Source: Diabrotica undecimpunctata
Taxonomy: Eukaryota > Arthropoda > Insecta > Coleoptera > Chrysomelidae
Assembly: GCF_040954645.1 (NCBI RefSeq)
Contig: NC_092803.1
Coordinates: 66,808,427-66,872,426, forward strand
Direction: 5' to 3'
DNA length: 64,000 bases
Shown here: positions 12,126 through 22,949 of the stretch, in pieces
Numbering within the stretch: position 1 is the stretch's first letter
Layout of the letters: each line of letters begins with the position of its first letter
Notes under the pieces: generated by a model
Told to the model about the DNA's origin: nothing
The model's database searches: none
The model's input: the letters and a program-made list of their open reading frames with translations, nothing else
Translations under genes and position numbers: made by a program

Positions 12126-13685
12126 AAATGTTTGTGCTTAATGTTCTAGCTCTGCTGCGATATAGGTTTGGAACTTTCAAAACGATTCCAATAATAAATA
12201 GTACTGTAATTTTAATTCAAATGCTCTATGTCCGGACTTCACGTTCGACGATGCGATAATACTATGCAGTCCAGAGTTGTGGAGTAAATGATTTAATAGT
12301 AGCTAAAAACAGGTAGACTTGCCGTAAGTTCCAAATGACTGAACGTCTTGACTAAGGTAAATATTCTGATAAACGCCGTACACAAAAGAGTTCAACTCAA
12401 ATTTATAAGCTGAAATTTTAAGACAGCATTTCATCAAAACGACAAACAACTTGTAACTTTGGCCCGAGGTGCTTACATACATATAATATTTCGCATTATC
12501 AAATTATTGTTATAGCATTTGCACATGATCTAGTTGTACCGGAAGGTAAAAAACCTCATAAATAAATTAAAATATAGATATCTATCTATTTATTTTACCT
12601 ATATAGTTATTTAGGTAAAATAAAGAGGTTTAATGGAAGATTACAAATTAAGGGGTCTAATTTGTGATTAAATAGTTTACTAATAATAAGAGTTTATTTC
12701 ATTAGCATCAAAATTATGTTAAAATAATAAAACAAAATTAAATTTGTGACAATATAAAATTCATATTTAACAATAAAATAACATTGGAAAATTAACTCAC
12801 ATTGCTAGAATAAGCTTAGTGTATTTTGTAAACACCGCCCGGTTCTGATTTTTCGTTGAAAAGAACTAAACTTTTATTCATTATCCATTGCATTTTCCCG
12901 CTCGCGCTAAAAAACTTTAATAATTAGTAAAATAACTACAAGTTAAGCTTGCGCTTATTAGCAGTTGTCCCTAAAACCACTCGAGGAGAAGATTGTTAAC
13001 ATCAGGCAAATTGCTCACCGCGCGCCTACTTACGTAACTTAAAAAGGTGTCATATATTAAAACGACAGTATAAACTGTAATTTTTATGGTGGGTTTATCG
13101 TGAAAACTAAAAAACTTCAGCATTTAAAAGTATCAAGTGGATCAAAAAGTGATGGCTTAGTCATAATAGTGAGCAAATGGGCACAGAATAGCCAGCAGAC
13201 AACGACGATTACTGAAATAACACATATTCGTTGCCAATGTACATCTACTTCAGATTCAGAGAGAATGCGTAGCCGTTCACCATAATATGTGATCAGCCTC
13301 GATCTCGTCGTCGTTCCAAACGTACAAGACAACCAGGTGATAAATCTTCAACACGCTAGTCCAGTGATGATGATGTATCGTCAGCACAGATAGTTCGGCA
13401 TAGGGAAACTGTAACGTCCCCGCAGACAAGAAAATCAGCACAATCTTGTCTATTGCTCAAGCTTCTCAATGATAACCTATTAGAGTTGCGATGCACCAAA
13501 GTAAAGATGGTACTAAGTGGCAAATTCACTCAATTTCACGACCAATAACTCGGACAAGACATAAAAAATATTGTTATCAGCAGGTCTGGATTAAAAGGTG
13601 GAGAAAGCCTTGAATTTGAAAACACCTGAAAAAATGTAGATTGAAATTGTCTTCAATTGTTTATCAATATTGTGTTATTTACTAA
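12126..13685. other. Intergenic; short hairpin repeat at 12639-12669, no gene recognised
   Basis: AT-rich. A 12-bp-arm hairpin at 12639-12669 recurs at 52320-52349. The stretch 13100-13460 has short frames with Arg/Ser-rich segments (RSRRRSKRTRQ) but no domain I recognise; it may be a decayed gene or element. No supported coding region. Confidence 0.5.
12639..12669. repeat. Short hairpin repeat, copy 1
   Basis: GATTACAAATTA pairs with TAATTTGTGATT across a 7-base AGGGGTC loop. A near-identical hairpin lies at 52320-52349. The sequences around the two copies differ, so only the hairpin is shared. Confidence 0.6.
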
Positions 13686-14293
13686 TACAGTAGACTCCCT
13701 CTATAACGAGAACTGAAATGACAGACTAACTACCTCGTTATAAGCCGATCTCGTTATATCAGACAACAATAATACTGTGCATACATATGAATATGTAGTT
13801 TTCTGAAACATTAACTTCCTATAGTGAAACCATTCGGAGCAATATAAGATGCTAATAAATATTGTTTGAATGGCGTTTTTGAAAAAAATTTGTTTACTTT
13901 TATTGTCAATGAAATACATTAAAACAAAACAGAGTTTTTTTTATTGTCAATGATATAGGTTAAAACAAAAAATTTGTACTTGCATTTTTCCCAACTACAT
14001 AAGGTACCTGAATACAATATGCCCATGTTGGTAATATGCCCATTTCCATGTTTTGCTTTAATATTTGATATTCGGGGAAGGAGGCGCTGGACACACTGAA
14101 CGCCTAATATAACTAAGCCCGTGACCGACCTCAAGGTTAGTTGTGAGCTTGCCGTGGTGCAGTCAAGTTGTACGTGGTTTTTAAGAGCGTGTTTATAAAA
14201 ATTGACGTCAGTTTTCACCTCTGTTTTGCACTTAAACGTTTTAATTTGTCTACGACATTAAGTGATTTTAGTCTGCCATAGAGTACTTAAAAT

Positions 14294-14461
14294 GTAAGTA
14301 AAAATAAAATATATTATTATTCAAAATGTTTTTATAATTTAAGAAAATGTATTAATCATCATGTGTCAACAATATGCCCATAGTGTATGCTGACAATTTG
14401 CTCAATTGGGCATATTGCCAGCTAATTATAACAGATAATTTATTGATTTTTTTTGTTTTAG
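14294..14461 (+). other. Probable 5' UTR intron of the pogo-like transposase
   Basis: Donor GTAAGTA at 14294 and acceptor TTTTGTTTTAG ending at 14461, six bases before the ATG at 14467. Splicing would remove the subterminal motifs that otherwise give an in-frame upstream ATG at 14374. Inferred from splice consensus only. Confidence 0.5.
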
Positions 14462-14466
14462 ATAAC

Positions 14467-15804
14467 ATGCCTCGTGTCAGAAATAAGGAAATACGGTCGC
14501 AATGGAGCAATCAACAGCTAGAATCCGCAATTGCAGCAGTAATGAATGGAATGTCATACAATGCGGCAAGTCAAAGGTATAATATTTCTAGACGCACTTT
14601 GAAACGCTATGTAGAAAAAAATAGTACCAAAAAGGCAAAAATGGGGAGAAAGACTATTTTGAATATAGATCAAGAAAACGAATTGTCTCGACGAATTGTT
14701 AGATTGGCAGAAGTTGGGTATCCCCTCAGCAATAAAACTTTAAAAAAATGTGTGTTTACTTATTGTGAACAAAACAATTTGCCACACTTTTTTTCACAAG
14801 GAACCAAAATGGCTGGACGTTATTGTTTAAAAGGATTTTTGCAAAGACACCCTGAAATATCGATAAGGAAAGCACAAAACATGAATCCTGCTCGGGCTCA
14901 AAAATTGAACAAGTTCATAGTAAAAGACTATTTTGACAAATTAAGGGGTGTACTTCAAGAATTAGATTTAATCGACAAACCTGAAAGAATTTACAATGTG
15001 GACGAGAAAGGCTGCAGACTCAGTCTGCATCATCAACAGACCGTTCTAGCAAAGAAAGGCGCGAAACGCGTACATTTGGTTGCTCCGGAACATGGGGAAA
15101 ATGTAACTATTGTTAGCTGTGCTAACGCCAATGGTACCGCTATTCCTCCTGCCGTTTTGTTTAAAGGACGGCGCATGAAGCCCGAATGGAAAGATAATTT
15201 GCCTCATGGCACGTTGGCGTTGATGACCCCTAAAGGCAGTATGAATGTGGAAACCTTCATTATTTGGTTGGAGCATTTAGCAAAATATAAATTGGAGGGA
15301 AAGTGTCTTTTAATATTTGATGGAGCCTCATGTCACTTAGACATTTCAATTGTCGAAGCTGCCGAGAAATATCAAATAACCCTTCTGTGTTTGCCTAGCA
15401 ACACAACTCATGAACTCCAGCCGATGGACAAAGCTGTGTTTCGTTCCTTTGAACACCACTGGGACGAACAAGTGTTGTTGTATTGGACCAAATACAAAGA
15501 ACGTGCTTTAACAAAGCAGCGATTTGGGGAAATATTTTCGATAGTGTGGGACAAGGCATTGACACCTTCTAACATTAAATCATGCTTTGCTGCAACAGGA
15601 ATATTTTCTTATAACCCCGATGCTATACCTGAAGTTGCTTTTGCCCCAAGTATTTTATCAGAAATTGAGAACATTGATCCCACTCCCATTAATGTACACC
15701 AGAAAACACCATCTCCTACTCCAGGCTGTTCATATAACTCCTCTCAACAAAAAAGGGTACCAAACTATCAAAAGACCCAAGATTACAAAAAAAAAGAACT
15801 CTAG
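14467..15804 (+). CDS. pogo/Tigger-like DDE transposase, C-terminus frameshifted
   Basis: 445 residues from ATG 14467, chosen because it follows the acceptor at 14461; an upstream in-frame ATG at 14374 lies in terminal repeat sequence. Domains in order: Psq-type helix-turn-helix (about 5-50; MSYNAASQRYNISRRTLKRY), CENP-B-like DNA-binding region (about 60-140), and DDE_1 catalytic domain (about 170-385). The acidic triad is D179 (IYNVDEKG), D285 (LIFDGASCH) and D321 (HELQPMDKAVF), so D2 and D3 are separated by 35 residues. The protein should cut and paste DNA with TA targets. A one-base length change in an A-run near 15795 ends the frame inside the first of three C-terminal repeats; the lost tail continues to 16693. 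Confidence 0.85.
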   Translation: MPRVRNKEIRSQWSNQQLESAIAAVMNGMSYNAASQRYNISRRTLKRYVEKNSTKKAKMGRKTILNIDQENELSRRIVRLAEVGYPLSNKTLKKCVFTYCEQNNLPHFFSQGTKMAGRYCLKGFLQRHPEISIRKAQNMNPARAQKLNKFIVKDYFDKLRGVLQELDLIDKPERIYNVDEKGCRLSLHHQQTVLAKKGAKRVHLVAPEHGENVTIVSCANANGTAIPPAVLFKGRRMKPEWKDNLPHGTLALMTPKGSMNVETFIIWLEHLAKYKLEGKCLLIFDGASCHLDISIVEAAEKYQITLLCLPSNTTHELQPMDKAVFRSFEHHWDEQVLLYWTKYKERALTKQRFGEIFSIVWDKALTPSNIKSCFAATGIFSYNPDAIPEVAFAPSILSEIENIDPTPINVHQKTPSPTPGCSYNSSQQKRVPNYQKTQDYKKKEL

Positions 15805-16140
15805 AACTGAAACATCATCAAGTGATAGTGATAGAGGACCCATTAATGTACGCCAGAAAACACCATCTCCTACTCCAGTCTGTTGATATAATTCCTCTCA
15901 ACAAAAAAGTGTACCAAAATATCAAAAGACCCAAGATTACAAAAAAAAGAAACCTAGAACTGAATCATCATCAAGTGATAGTGATAGCGGACCCATTAAT
16001 CTGCGCCAGAAAACTCCACCACCAACTGCAGGCTATTCAAAAAGCTCTTCCCAACAAAACTGTTTGCCACAATACCAAAAGACGCCAATTCACATGAAAA
16101 AGAAGTCTAAAACACAAACTTCATCAAGTGAGAGTTCTGG
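15685..16140 (+). repeat. Three tandem 153-154-bp repeats in the transposase C-terminal region
   Basis: Units begin near 15685, 15839 and 15992. Each encodes PIN, one or two variable residues, QKTPSPT, SSQQK, YQKT and a Ser/Asp/Glu-rich spacer. The first spacing is 154 bp and the second 153, so the units are out of frame with one another by one base, which accounts for the early stop at 15804. A low-complexity hinge between the DDE domain and a PHD-like finger. Confidence 0.8.
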
Positions 16141-16693
16141 CAGTTATACTTCGGAATCAGAAGACAGCGGCGAAGAAGTTGAATTGGCAATAAATCAGTT
16201 TCATAAAAAAAACGAAACTTTCCTTATGAATTCTGAAAAAAATGATTTGGAGGTTTATAACAAAGAGAATAACAATCTTTGTGAAGAAAAAAGTAATACT
16301 GAAGAAATAAAAACTTGCCAGGGCAAAACTTTGGACACATCGTTTACGGAAATGCTTGAGACTCCGGCAAAAATTGAGAAAAAAATACACAAAATAGAAA
16401 GAAGGCAATAAATAGCAGAGCTATAGTGGTAAAAAAAATGTATTTTCTACCACTAGCACAGGTATACGAACAGATATAAATAAAGGCACGAAACAAACTC
16501 TACCAGGTTGTTTGGTAAAGAAAAACAAAAAATCAGAAGACGTAGCAAAATGGTTTTGCAAAATTTGCGACAAAGCTGAAATAAAAGACATGCGACTATG
16601 CTTTATATGTGTATAGTACGTTCATGAAGAATGTGTAGGGCTGACAAAATTCGATAAGGAATCCTTTACCTGTCCTGATTGTACCCCACAATA
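16064..16693 (+). pseudogene. Transposase C-terminal tail with PHD-like zinc finger, out of frame
   Basis: The frame at 16064-16411 continues the Ser/Glu-rich tail (SSSESSGSYTSESEDSGEE, ELAINQFHKK). After a stop, a further frame at about 16530-16693 encodes WFCKICDKAEIKDMRLCFIC, then HEECVGLT and FTCPDC. This spacing of Cys and His fits a PHD finger, which is often found at the end of insect Tigger/jerky-like proteins. One stop (TAG at 16615-16617) lies inside the finger. An AATAAA near 16806 could be its polyadenylation signal. Confidence 0.7.
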
Positions 16694-17730
16694 ATGTTCC
16701 TTAATTTTAAGTTATTTCAGTTAAAAATTCTTTATTTTGACATTTTAGTTTTTACAAAAAGGATTGTTTAATATCTTTGTTTGGTTAAATGTTTTTTATA
16801 GTGTCAATAAATATAAGATTTTGTAAGTATATGATGTTTTTTAATATTTATTTCCACATCATTTAGTGTTTTAGGTAAGCGCATATTACCTTCACTCGAC
16901 TGGGCATATTACCTTCAGGGGTTGGCAATATGCCCAGATTGAGGGGTTTAAAAAAAAAAAAATTCGATATGAAAAAAAAAATAATTGCCAAACAATAAAA
17001 AAACTAGCGATGTTTAAACACCTAAACATTGGTATAGTGTTAAAAAATATATGAAAAATATATTTTTGTAGCAATAAGTTCAAAATTCCCTTAACATGGG
17101 CATATTGTATTCAGTTACCTTAATGTATAAAGCCCATTTTCAAGGATAATATAAACTATTGCTTCTGCAATTGAAAGAATTCTGTCATTTTTGACTACTT
17201 TAAATTGTCCAGTATTATTCTATTTATCATATTTTCTAAAGATGTGAAACAGTTGTATTTATTGTAAAGAAGTTTATTGCGGGCGGCAGTTATATTTATT
17301 TCGGGGCCGTTTAAAAAGGTATTCATTTATAGCCACGTCCGGGCCAAAAACGTAAAAAAACACGTTTTTCAATTTTATTTTATCTCGTTATAACCAAATG
17401 TGCCTCGCTATAGAGGGTTATAGTTCAATAGAAATTTTACGGAATATCTAATGCACCTCGTTATAAGCGAAACCTCGTAATAACCGTGTTCGTTATAGAA
17501 GGAGTATACTGTACATACATACGAGGACATAAAGATAATTTTTTCCGTGAGAAAGATGCATAAGATTGGATTAAAAAAGATGCATCAACTAAACATTCGA
17601 GAAATGTAGAGAAATGATGGTACCACACCTAATATTTTCAGGCCTACTATGCCGATAAAGGGGTTGTTTTATTTATTGCTTAGGCATCTGGAATTTGATG
17701 ATACAGTACGTTACGTTTTAAATTAGATAT

Positions 17731-19080
17731 AGACCCTATAAATGGCAACACTGCGCGCCGTCGACATTCCGCGAACCTCTATTGACCGGTCGCCAATAAT
17801 TTGTCATTATAACGTGGTTGTTTAAAGCAATAACAGCGTAGGTTTTTAATTTATTTTTGTAAACAACATGTCTGTTTATACGCCCGCAGAAAAGGTTGAA
17901 ATAATAAAATGGTTTTATGGTGGTAATTCTGGACAACAGTGGGTAGTTTTATGTTCTGTGTTTTTTGAAGGGAGACCAATTCCTTGCGTACAGTCAATTC
18001 ATAATATTGTTAAAAATTTTGAAAGCTGTTATTGCCTCAAAAATTGTAGAAAATGTCACGCTTAAGAAGTGTCGCCAGACAAATTTGAGGAAAGAGAATA
18101 CCGGGATACACAAATTTGTGCAACAATCGAGGTAGATTCAACACGTTCAAGTAGAAGGCTTGCTACAGAGTTAGATGTTAGCAATGTTACTGTAACGAAA
18201 GTATGAAAAAAGCACGGTTACAAGAATTTTACAAATTCGAAAACGCAGCAGCTTTATCCAGACGACTACTTTCGAACAATGGAGTTTTGTGAAACTCTAA
18301 TAACGAAGGCTAACGATGAACCAAAGTTTACTAAAAACATTTTATTTACTATTTAATTATTTACTTTTATATACTTGCATTATGAGGTATAGGGCGCTAA
18401 AAAACCAGCACAGAAGTGTTGTTTACCGAAGTTAACGTCTGAACTGGCATTTTAGGAGACTACATAATAGGTCCATTTTTTATTGAGGGCAACTTAAATA
18501 GTAGAGTATAAATCGATTTGTTACAGAATCATGTTCTTCCCGCTAATAATGGAAGAAAATCTGGAGAATGTTTGGTTTCATCAAGACGGCTGTTCAGTTC
18601 ACAACGCTCGAATAATTAGGGGGTACCTAAAAAATACTTTCCTGAATCGAGTTATCATTGGAACAGGCGATATGAAGTGGCCTGCGCGATCTCCAGATAT
18701 TACACCTATGGACTTTCTTTTTGGGAGATTTCAAAAGCATCATCCACGATCATCCTGAGGCTAGAGCCCAAAATTTGGATGAATCAAAGAACCGAATAAG
18801 AGAAGTCTCCAATTCTGCTACAGCAGAAACTGTTTTATCCGTTCCCAGAAGTTTTTATGACATATTGAGATACTGTTCAGCCGTAGGAGAATTGTTTGAA
18901 TCATTTCTGTGGAGCATAAAGAAATATTTCTTACTTTATTAGGAATTATCTACTATTTTCAATAAGAGTATATTTGTTGTTTTATCTTTTTAAATAAATG
19001 CGCTTTTATTTGTAATTTAACCACAAAAAATTGTTCACTTAATTAAAAACCGATACAAATGCACCGCCTTATAAAGGTCA
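17731..19080 (+). pseudogene. Tc1/mariner-superfamily transposase remnant (DUF4817-type N-terminus)
   Basis: ATG at 17868 opens MSVYTPAEKVEIIKWFYGG, the N-terminal helix-turn-helix of a common insect IS630/Tc1-type transposase. A stop falls after 65 codons. The reading continues with VDSTRSSRRLATELDVSN. After a gap come YIIGPFFIEGNLNSRVY and a well-kept block at 18531-18758: NVWFHQDGCSVHNARI, then WPARSPDITPMDFLF, which holds the second and third catalytic acidic sites. Weak inverted ends may lie near 17731 and 19080 (GACC-TATAA type), but these are uncertain. A related copy lies at 60610-61171. Confidence 0.75.
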
Positions 19081-19916
19081 GTGTATTTTTATCGAGTTTA
19101 TGTTATAAGAAATAAACCGAACATACGTATGAAAACAAAAATTGATGGGCGGAGGTGTATACCCCATGCATTGTTATGTGTTACTAAATGGTTTTTGTTT
19201 TCTCGTTTTTTTGTCTAGGTATCGGAAGGTATCTGAGAATATCAATTAAGTGAATCGGAGATGCAATGTTGCCGATTTTAGCGCTGTATGTAGTATGTAC
19301 AATAATTTAACGTACTGTATGAACACCAGAACAGAGCGTGGTGGTCATGATAATATGGCAGCTATGCGAAATATTTTTAAATTAACAAATGCGAATTTGT
19401 TAGGAATTGTCAAAAACATTACCAAATCGAAAAATAGTGTACTATAGACAAAATGCTGGAATCCTTCAGAGAATAATGTAAGTTATAAGTTCCTAATTTA
19501 TTTTAAATGAACTAATTTTAATTCTTAATAGACCTGCCAAATATTGCATAAAAATAATATGCACTAATTGATTAGCAATTTAGAGATATATGCTTAGAAA
19601 TAGCCAAAATTGCAGTGTAAAACTAATAATTCAGAAAACGCTTTGGTAAAAAGTATATTCTAAAATATCCACAAATCTGGTCGCAGCATCACTATGGATA
19701 AGTTTTTACTAACTTGCCTACCAATTGCTAACTGGTCATAAAACGACTATAGTTGAAACTTTACCTAAAAAAAAAATTTTCACCTAATTTTCTGAACACA
19801 AGATCGGTCGAAACCGTCTTCGTGGATTTGGCGAGAAGAAAGTATTGCTGTCTTATAATCCAAACAGGAAGCAAAAAAATAGTCTTACGATTACCAATTT
19901 TATTATTTACAATACG
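19081..19916. other. Intergenic, no gene recognised
   Basis: Short frames only, for example 19250-19447, without recognisable motifs or supporting context. Confidence 0.55.
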
Positions 19917-20045
19917 ATTGTAATTAAAGTTACATTTTATGTTGGTTTTGACGTTTCGATTTCTACTCCCAAAACAGTTTTCGAAAAGGATTTTTTTTTG
20001 AAAAATAATTTTTAACCAACGTAAAATGTAATCTTTATTACAATC
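19917..20045. repeat. Inverted repeat (hairpin) with 33-bp arms
   Basis: Left arm from 19917 (GATTGTAATTAAAGTTACAT) pairs with the right arm ending at 20045, with about four mismatches. The loop contains a TTGACGTTTCGATTTC motif that recurs at about 20655 as TTGACGTTTCAATTTC with similar flanks, so both are pieces of one dispersed repeat. Confidence 0.65.
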
Positions 20046-21639
20046 AAATTGTGTTAAAGTAATATTTAATTTCAATAGTGTTATTTCTTCTGCAAATGCT
20101 ATTGATTAAAAATAAGCAATCTCCCTTCACAATAATCATTGACATACTGATACTTGAGATAACTTAAATTTATAAAGTAAATACTATATTCGTGAAAGCG
20201 TAGGTGGCAACTATAAATAATCCATCATTGATCTTAAGTGTTATTATATTGTCTAGAATTAAGACATTTCGTATTAATGAAATGCAATATACAAGGTTAA
20301 AGTTCATTGTAATTTTATCGACAATTATTAATGCGCATTCTAACGCAAGTACTTTATTATTATGTACGTGGTATTGTATATTATAAATTATTAAAATGCC
20401 AAGATCGGTTAGATGATTTTTGTTTAACATGTGTAATTTTTGAATAAGTGCAAAAGCTCTCCAAACTATATCTTTTAGCAAAATAGATAATAACTAGAAT
20501 AATATACTGATGAACCTAAATTATTTAACTAAATGGTAGATGATAATTTATATTTTTTAATATTGTTTTGAAGCTATTTTCTTGTGACATCTTAAAGTAA
20601 TTACTATTTTAGTGGGAATAACCCACAATTAAAGTTTAAAATAAGTTTATTGACGTTTCAATTTCCGCATCGGAAATCGTTCTCAAAATACAAACATTAA
20701 TAAAATAAACATTTTTTGTTACTTGGTAAAAAATTCTTCTAATAATTTAATTTTATCTGACTCATTTATATTGACAATTCAGACATATTATACATTTTCA
20801 AGTAGATGACTTTAAATATTGAAAATATTGCTGTCGCGTTCCTGGGACGACTTTACTTGTAAGATAGTTCATTCGATTACATGAAATCAACTTTAACTGG
20901 AAAATATCCGTCAGAAATCATAGCATGTAATTCGTCTCTAAAAAGGCAAACACATGCCATGATGACAGTAAAAATCTCCTGTTAGTGATTCCATAGTAAA
21001 CTATAAGTGAAAAACCAGGAAAAAAAACTCATAATAATATCTCGACAGACTAACAGACTAAAAACACCAAATTCTAATTTTATATGTTTGTTATTGTTTG
21101 GTATTTTTCTTTGAATAACTTAAATATACAATTATTTATTTCCTTAACTTACCTTCTACCTGCAAAGAAGATGTTCCCACCCCAAACATAAAATTAGTTG
21201 GAAAACGTTTATTGTTAATTTGGTAGTCATCGGCGTAGCTGAAAGATAAAATCAATGTTTAAATAAAGTGACGTAATCCTAAACCAACTTACAGGTGGGT
21301 TGTTCAATAAGATATAAGAAAAAGGTATAACAAACAAATTATTTTATATTTCATTTTAATTTCAACAAATTTACTTTTCACTGGAATACACGTTTTCATC
21401 AATACACATTTCCTCAACTTTTTAAAACTATCCAACAATAGGAATTACGAATGTAAGCAAAACATATTTGTTTCATTAATGATTTTATCGTTTGATGTAA
21501 ATTATTTTGTATTCTGAGTACTTTTTTTAACTTTGGAAATACAAAACCAATGGTGGCAAATTCAGGTGAATACGGTTTTTCTAATAATAATGCAAATTTT
21601 AATTCCCTAATTTTAGATTTTAGTTTTCGGAATGTTTAG
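20046..21639. other. Intergenic; dispersed repeat piece near 20620-20690, no gene
   Basis: AT-rich. The segment at about 20625-20690 (ATTAAAGTTTAAAATAAGTT through AATCGTTCTCAAAA) resembles the loop and left arm of the hairpin at 19917-20045. Frames such as 20170-20481 on the minus strand show no domain. Confidence 0.55.
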
Positions 21640-21714
21640 ATCTTCGTCTAAAAGAATGTTTGTAAAGAGTGAAACGATATCGAAACTTACTAGAATATTT
21701 GATGGTAAGATAGG
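21640..21714 (-). pseudogene. Penelope-like element RT fragment, inverted piece
   Basis: On the minus strand this reads VSFDIVSLFTNILLDEDLN, the first catalytic block of Penelope-type reverse transcriptase (V-FDV-SL-TNVP). It faces the plus-strand fragment at 21780, which reads VSFNIVSLFKNISIDK. The two form inverted copies about 65 bp apart. Only this block survives on this side. Confidence 0.7.
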
Positions 21715-21779
21715 CTATTTTTTATAATAGCGTATTGTATACATTGTATTTGTTATCGAACTTCTTAAATAATACCCTA

Positions 21780-22290
21780 TCTTACCGTCAAGCATTCTAG
21801 TTAGTTTCAATATTGTTTCACTCTTTAAAAACATTTCTATAGACAAAATTATAACTATACAGACAAATAAATAGTGCTCCAATGGACTCCCCACTATCTC
21901 AAGTAATTACCAATATCTTTATGGAAGATTTCGAGATTCGAGCACTATCCACATAAATTCTCAAATCCCCATAATAGCTACGATATGTTGACGATACATT
22001 CGTCATTTGGCCCCATGGCAGGGATGCTTTGGTGGTTATTCAAACCCATCTGCATGGTATCCAGTATCCAGTTCACGATAGAGGTGGAAACTGATTCATC
22101 CCTGCCGTTTCTCGGTGTTTTAAAGAAAAACCAATCCAAAGGTTTTCATCACTTTGCTTATCAAAAACCCACCCATACCAATCATTTTTTCATACAATCT
22201 AAAGTAGACTCGCTGAGCTCTCTATTTTAAAACAACCCCTCATCCAAAACGGTTACCGCGAAAATCACATCAATATACAAAGTATTTATT
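21780..22290 (+). pseudogene. Penelope-like retroelement (PLE) reverse transcriptase fragment
   Basis: After VSFNIVSLFKNI, reading jumps to MDSPLSQVITNIFMEDFE at about 21882 (the G-PLSP-IANI-ME-FE block), then LRYVDDTFVIWPHG at 21981-22020 with the YVDD catalytic site. It continues with PAVSRCFK and KTHPYQSFFH (the LPFLDVL and K-THT-YLH blocks, slightly out of frame). Deletions and frame changes remove the rest, including any GIY-YIG endonuclease. PLEs are the eukaryotic retroelements known to carry hammerhead ribozymes in their terminal repeats; two hammerheads lie 5-7 kb to the right, but no continuous element joins them here. Confidence 0.8.
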
Positions 22291-22949
22291 TTCTTTACAT
22301 TGAACTAGTTAGAACAGTGCGATTTAGTACGTACTTAACTTTTTTTTTAAGAGAAACATATTACTCTGTAAAGTATACGTAATGAATTAAGGGATATGCA
22401 AGTTGTATTTATTGGCAAACACCTATTAGCATTTTGTTAAAAAAAATGGGATTTAAATATAAAACGGATAATAACCAAAGAGCAGAAGAGCAGTAAGTGA
22501 GCGCACCAGCATTGCTGCTCTAAGAGCCAAGTTTGCAACCCAGATACCTTGTTTTTTTTTGACAAAAGGTGGTTTTATTCAAAGGGGAATAGAACAATTT
22601 CCTAATAAGACAACTGTGTTAAAATTGTACGCAAACCAGAATAGTATAATGATAAATTATAATTGTTCATACTGGTTCTTCGAAACGATTTGTTACTGAA
22701 GAAAGTTTATTATCTTGCTCAAAAACTAAAGCAGCTGGTTATCATACGGAAATAGACAATGAATTTTCACTAAACTGATAAGTGAACAATCAATTCCTAA
22801 TTAATTTAGAAGAGCTATCTGTTGGAATATCTCCCACATAAAATTACTCTGTTCCCTTTTATTTTACAAAACTGTTACAAAATAACTGTACGCTACGTTA
22901 CGCCTTCCCTTAATTTTAAAACCTTTAATGACAGAAGATATTTTACAAG
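22291..22949. other. Intergenic, no gene recognised
   Basis: AT-rich with a T-run near 22552. No motif or repeat boundary I can support. Confidence 0.55.

Larger units (their letters stand above)
14002..17120 (+). mobile_element. Inner pogo-like DNA transposon with transposase
   Basis: A 3119-bp element with inverted ends AGGTACCTGAATACAATATG (left) and AGGTAACTGAATACAATATG (right, minus strand). TA lies just outside each end (14000-14001 and 17121-17122). It carries the transposase at 14467-15804 and further C-terminal coding remnants to 16693. Copies of an AATATGCCC motif in either orientation cluster at both ends (about 14018, 14034, 14369, 14408, 16882, 16901, 16927, 17098). It sits inside the outer TIR element at 13688-17511. 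Confidence 0.85.
13688..17511. mobile_element. Outer TA-flanked TIR element (pogo/Tigger-like MITE) split by a nested transposon
   Basis: The left end CAGTAGACTCCCTCTATAAC and the right end, read on the minus strand, CAGTATACTCCTTCTATAAC are inverted repeats. TA lies just outside both (13686-13687 and 17512-17513). Subterminal copies of CTCGTTATA-type motifs occur at both ends. Without the inner transposon the element is about 700 bp and has no coding capacity, so it is a MITE. CAG...CTG ends with TA duplication are known for pogo/Tigger elements of the Tc1/mariner superfamily. Confidence 0.8.

Noticed and set aside
13100..13460. Arg/Ser-rich short frames as a possible SR-type gene
   Set aside because: Frames are broken and share no recognised domain or splice structure.
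20170..20481. 103-codon minus-strand open frame
   Set aside because: Hydrophobic AT-driven translation without motif or supporting context.
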